A stretch of DNA of 64,000 nucleotides, from assembly GCF_905171775.1 (NCBI RefSeq), contig NC_053491.1, positions 298,064,799 through 298,128,798 of the forward strand, in the 5' to 3' direction. Positions 63,132 through 64,000 of this stretch are shown piece after piece. The translations under genes were made by a program, and so were the position numbers. This DNA comes from Rana temporaria. Taxonomy: Eukaryota; Chordata; Amphibia; Anura; Ranidae. How positions within the stretch are numbered: the first letter of the stretch is position 1; the number at the start of each line of letters is the position of its first letter. Below the pieces are notes generated by a model, which was not told the origin of the DNA, searched no databases, and saw nothing but the letters and a program-made list of their open reading frames with translations.

Positions 63132-63465
63132 TTAAATTTACAAACGCCAAACAACCTTCCTGCAAAGGCGAATGTTTATCTAGGTGGCGCATCTACACCG
63201 AGTGCGTGTTTTCTGCTATAACAGCAGCCAGCTTTTCCGGTGAGTGGCAATTTCACAGGGGTGCGGTGGATGATTCTGGAGCACCTCTTTGCTTTCAAGT
63301 CACCACCAATTTTGTGTGCACACCTTTGCACTGAACTATTGTGTTTTCACCAATAAGTTTATATTGCTGATCCTATCACGGGACTGTACCTTTAAATCTA
63401 TAGTTTTCACCATTTTTTTTTTTTTAATTGTCAATTTTCATTCAAGATTGGACCACACACACACA
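63132..63465. other. Intron, unassigned
   Basis: Sequence after the right end of DIRS-F. No gene or repeat boundary was recognised. A poly-T run lies at about 63,413-63,425, before the microsatellite. Confidence 0.45.
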
Positions 63466-63484
63466 CACACACACACACATATTA

Positions 63485-63552
<68 letters not shown>
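63455..63552. repeat. (CA)n(TA)n microsatellite
   Basis: About 25 bases of (CA)n followed by about 70 bases of (TA)n. A Tc1/mariner element begins where the TA tract ends, in keeping with TA target choice. Confidence 0.95.
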
Positions 63553-63555
<3 letters not shown>

Positions 63556-64000
63556 GTTGTGCTCATACGTTTACATACCCTGGCAGAATTTATAATTTCT
63601 TGTCCATTTTTCAAAGAATGAAGGCAAACAAAAACATTTTTCACTCATGGTATGTGTATGGCTCAAGCCATTTATTATCAAATCAACTGTGTTTACTCTT
63701 TATAAATCATAATGAAAACAGGAACTACTCTGATCAAAATTTTGCATACCCTGGTGATTTTGGCCTGATAACATGCACACAAGTTGACACAAAAGGTATT
63801 AAAAAGGTAACCATCCTCATCTGTGATCTGTTTGCTTGTAGTGTGCGTGTGTAAAAAGGTCAATGAGTTTCAGGACTCCTTACAGACCCTTGCATCTTTC
63901 ATCCAGTGCTGCACTGATATTTCTGGATTATTCTGGATATTTCTGGATTCTGAGTCACGAGGAAAGCAAAAGAATAGTGAAAAGGATCTGCGAAAAAAGG
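63553..64000 (+). mobile_element. 5' end of a Tc1/mariner transposon, continues beyond window
   Basis: Starts catagttgtgctcatacgtt followed by tacataccctggcag, and about 190 bases inside repeats the same motif (gatcaaaattttgcatacc, ctggtga). This gives the IR/DR layout of Tc1-like elements with two direct repeats in the terminal inverted repeat. Near the right edge (about 63,960-64,000) the text ggaaagcaaaagaatagtg with gatctgcgaaaaaag corresponds to the N-terminus of a Tc1 transposase (readable as KDLRKK), but with a frame problem and no clean ATG. It inserted at a TA in the microsatellite. Confidence 0.8.

Overview
The window is vertebrate nuclear DNA, almost certainly from a large frog (anuran amphibian) genome. 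Three minus-strand exons of one conserved host gene, DDX46 (the PRP5-type DEAD-box RNA helicase of the U2 snRNP), lie at 41,699-41,812, 36,506-36,671 and 21,739-21,859. They join in phase and end just before the helicase Q motif. Everything else is intronic and consists mostly of transposable elements, many nested in one another. The visible introns are about 5.0 kb and 14.6 kb, and the flanking ones exceed 21 kb and 22 kb.

Layout. 1-540: degenerate repeat. About 540-9,985: a broken endogenous retrovirus (gag remnants, protease, reverse transcriptase, RNase H, integrase; no env or 3' LTR recognised). Its pol gene is split by a 4.4-kb purine-rich minisatellite. 9,993-14,976: remains of two different DIRS retrotransposon families lying end to end. 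15,058-15,190: microsatellite. 15,190-20,901: L1 retrotransposon with ORF1, ORF2 and poly(A). 21,040-21,435: L1 scrap plus the end of a TTAA transposon. 22,262-28,230: two ends of a DIRS element, between them a Penelope-like element (RT plus GIY-YIG endonuclease) with an apparent 5' inversion. 28,944-34,975: a TTAA-type DNA transposon split by a DIRS element. 35,450-41,700: DDX46 exon and intron with several short inverted-repeat elements (hAT-like, TTAA palindrome). 42,127-51,149: an L1 with recognisable target-site duplications, carrying two TTAA transposons inside ORF2. 51,952-57,646: truncated TTAA element followed by the best-preserved DIRS element (gag, RT/RNase H, tyrosine recombinase, inverted terminal repeats, internal complementary region). 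57,933-58,403: piggyBac-like transposase N-terminus. 58,424-63,131: a DIRS end fused to another DIRS element that carries a Penelope-type terminal fragment with a hammerhead ribozyme. 63,553-64,000: start of a Tc1/mariner element.

How the parts relate. All DIRS copies lie on the minus strand, sense to DDX46, while both long L1 copies lie antisense. The DIRS element at 52,313-57,646 shows the full DIRS architecture, including a probable spliced gag leader exon. It is nearly intact, with one amber codon in the RNase H. No bacterial-type operon, CRISPR array or tRNA gene was seen. The most unusual items are the minisatellite inside retroviral pol, the hammerhead ribozyme, the spliced DIRS gag, and the end-to-end junctions between DIRS families.
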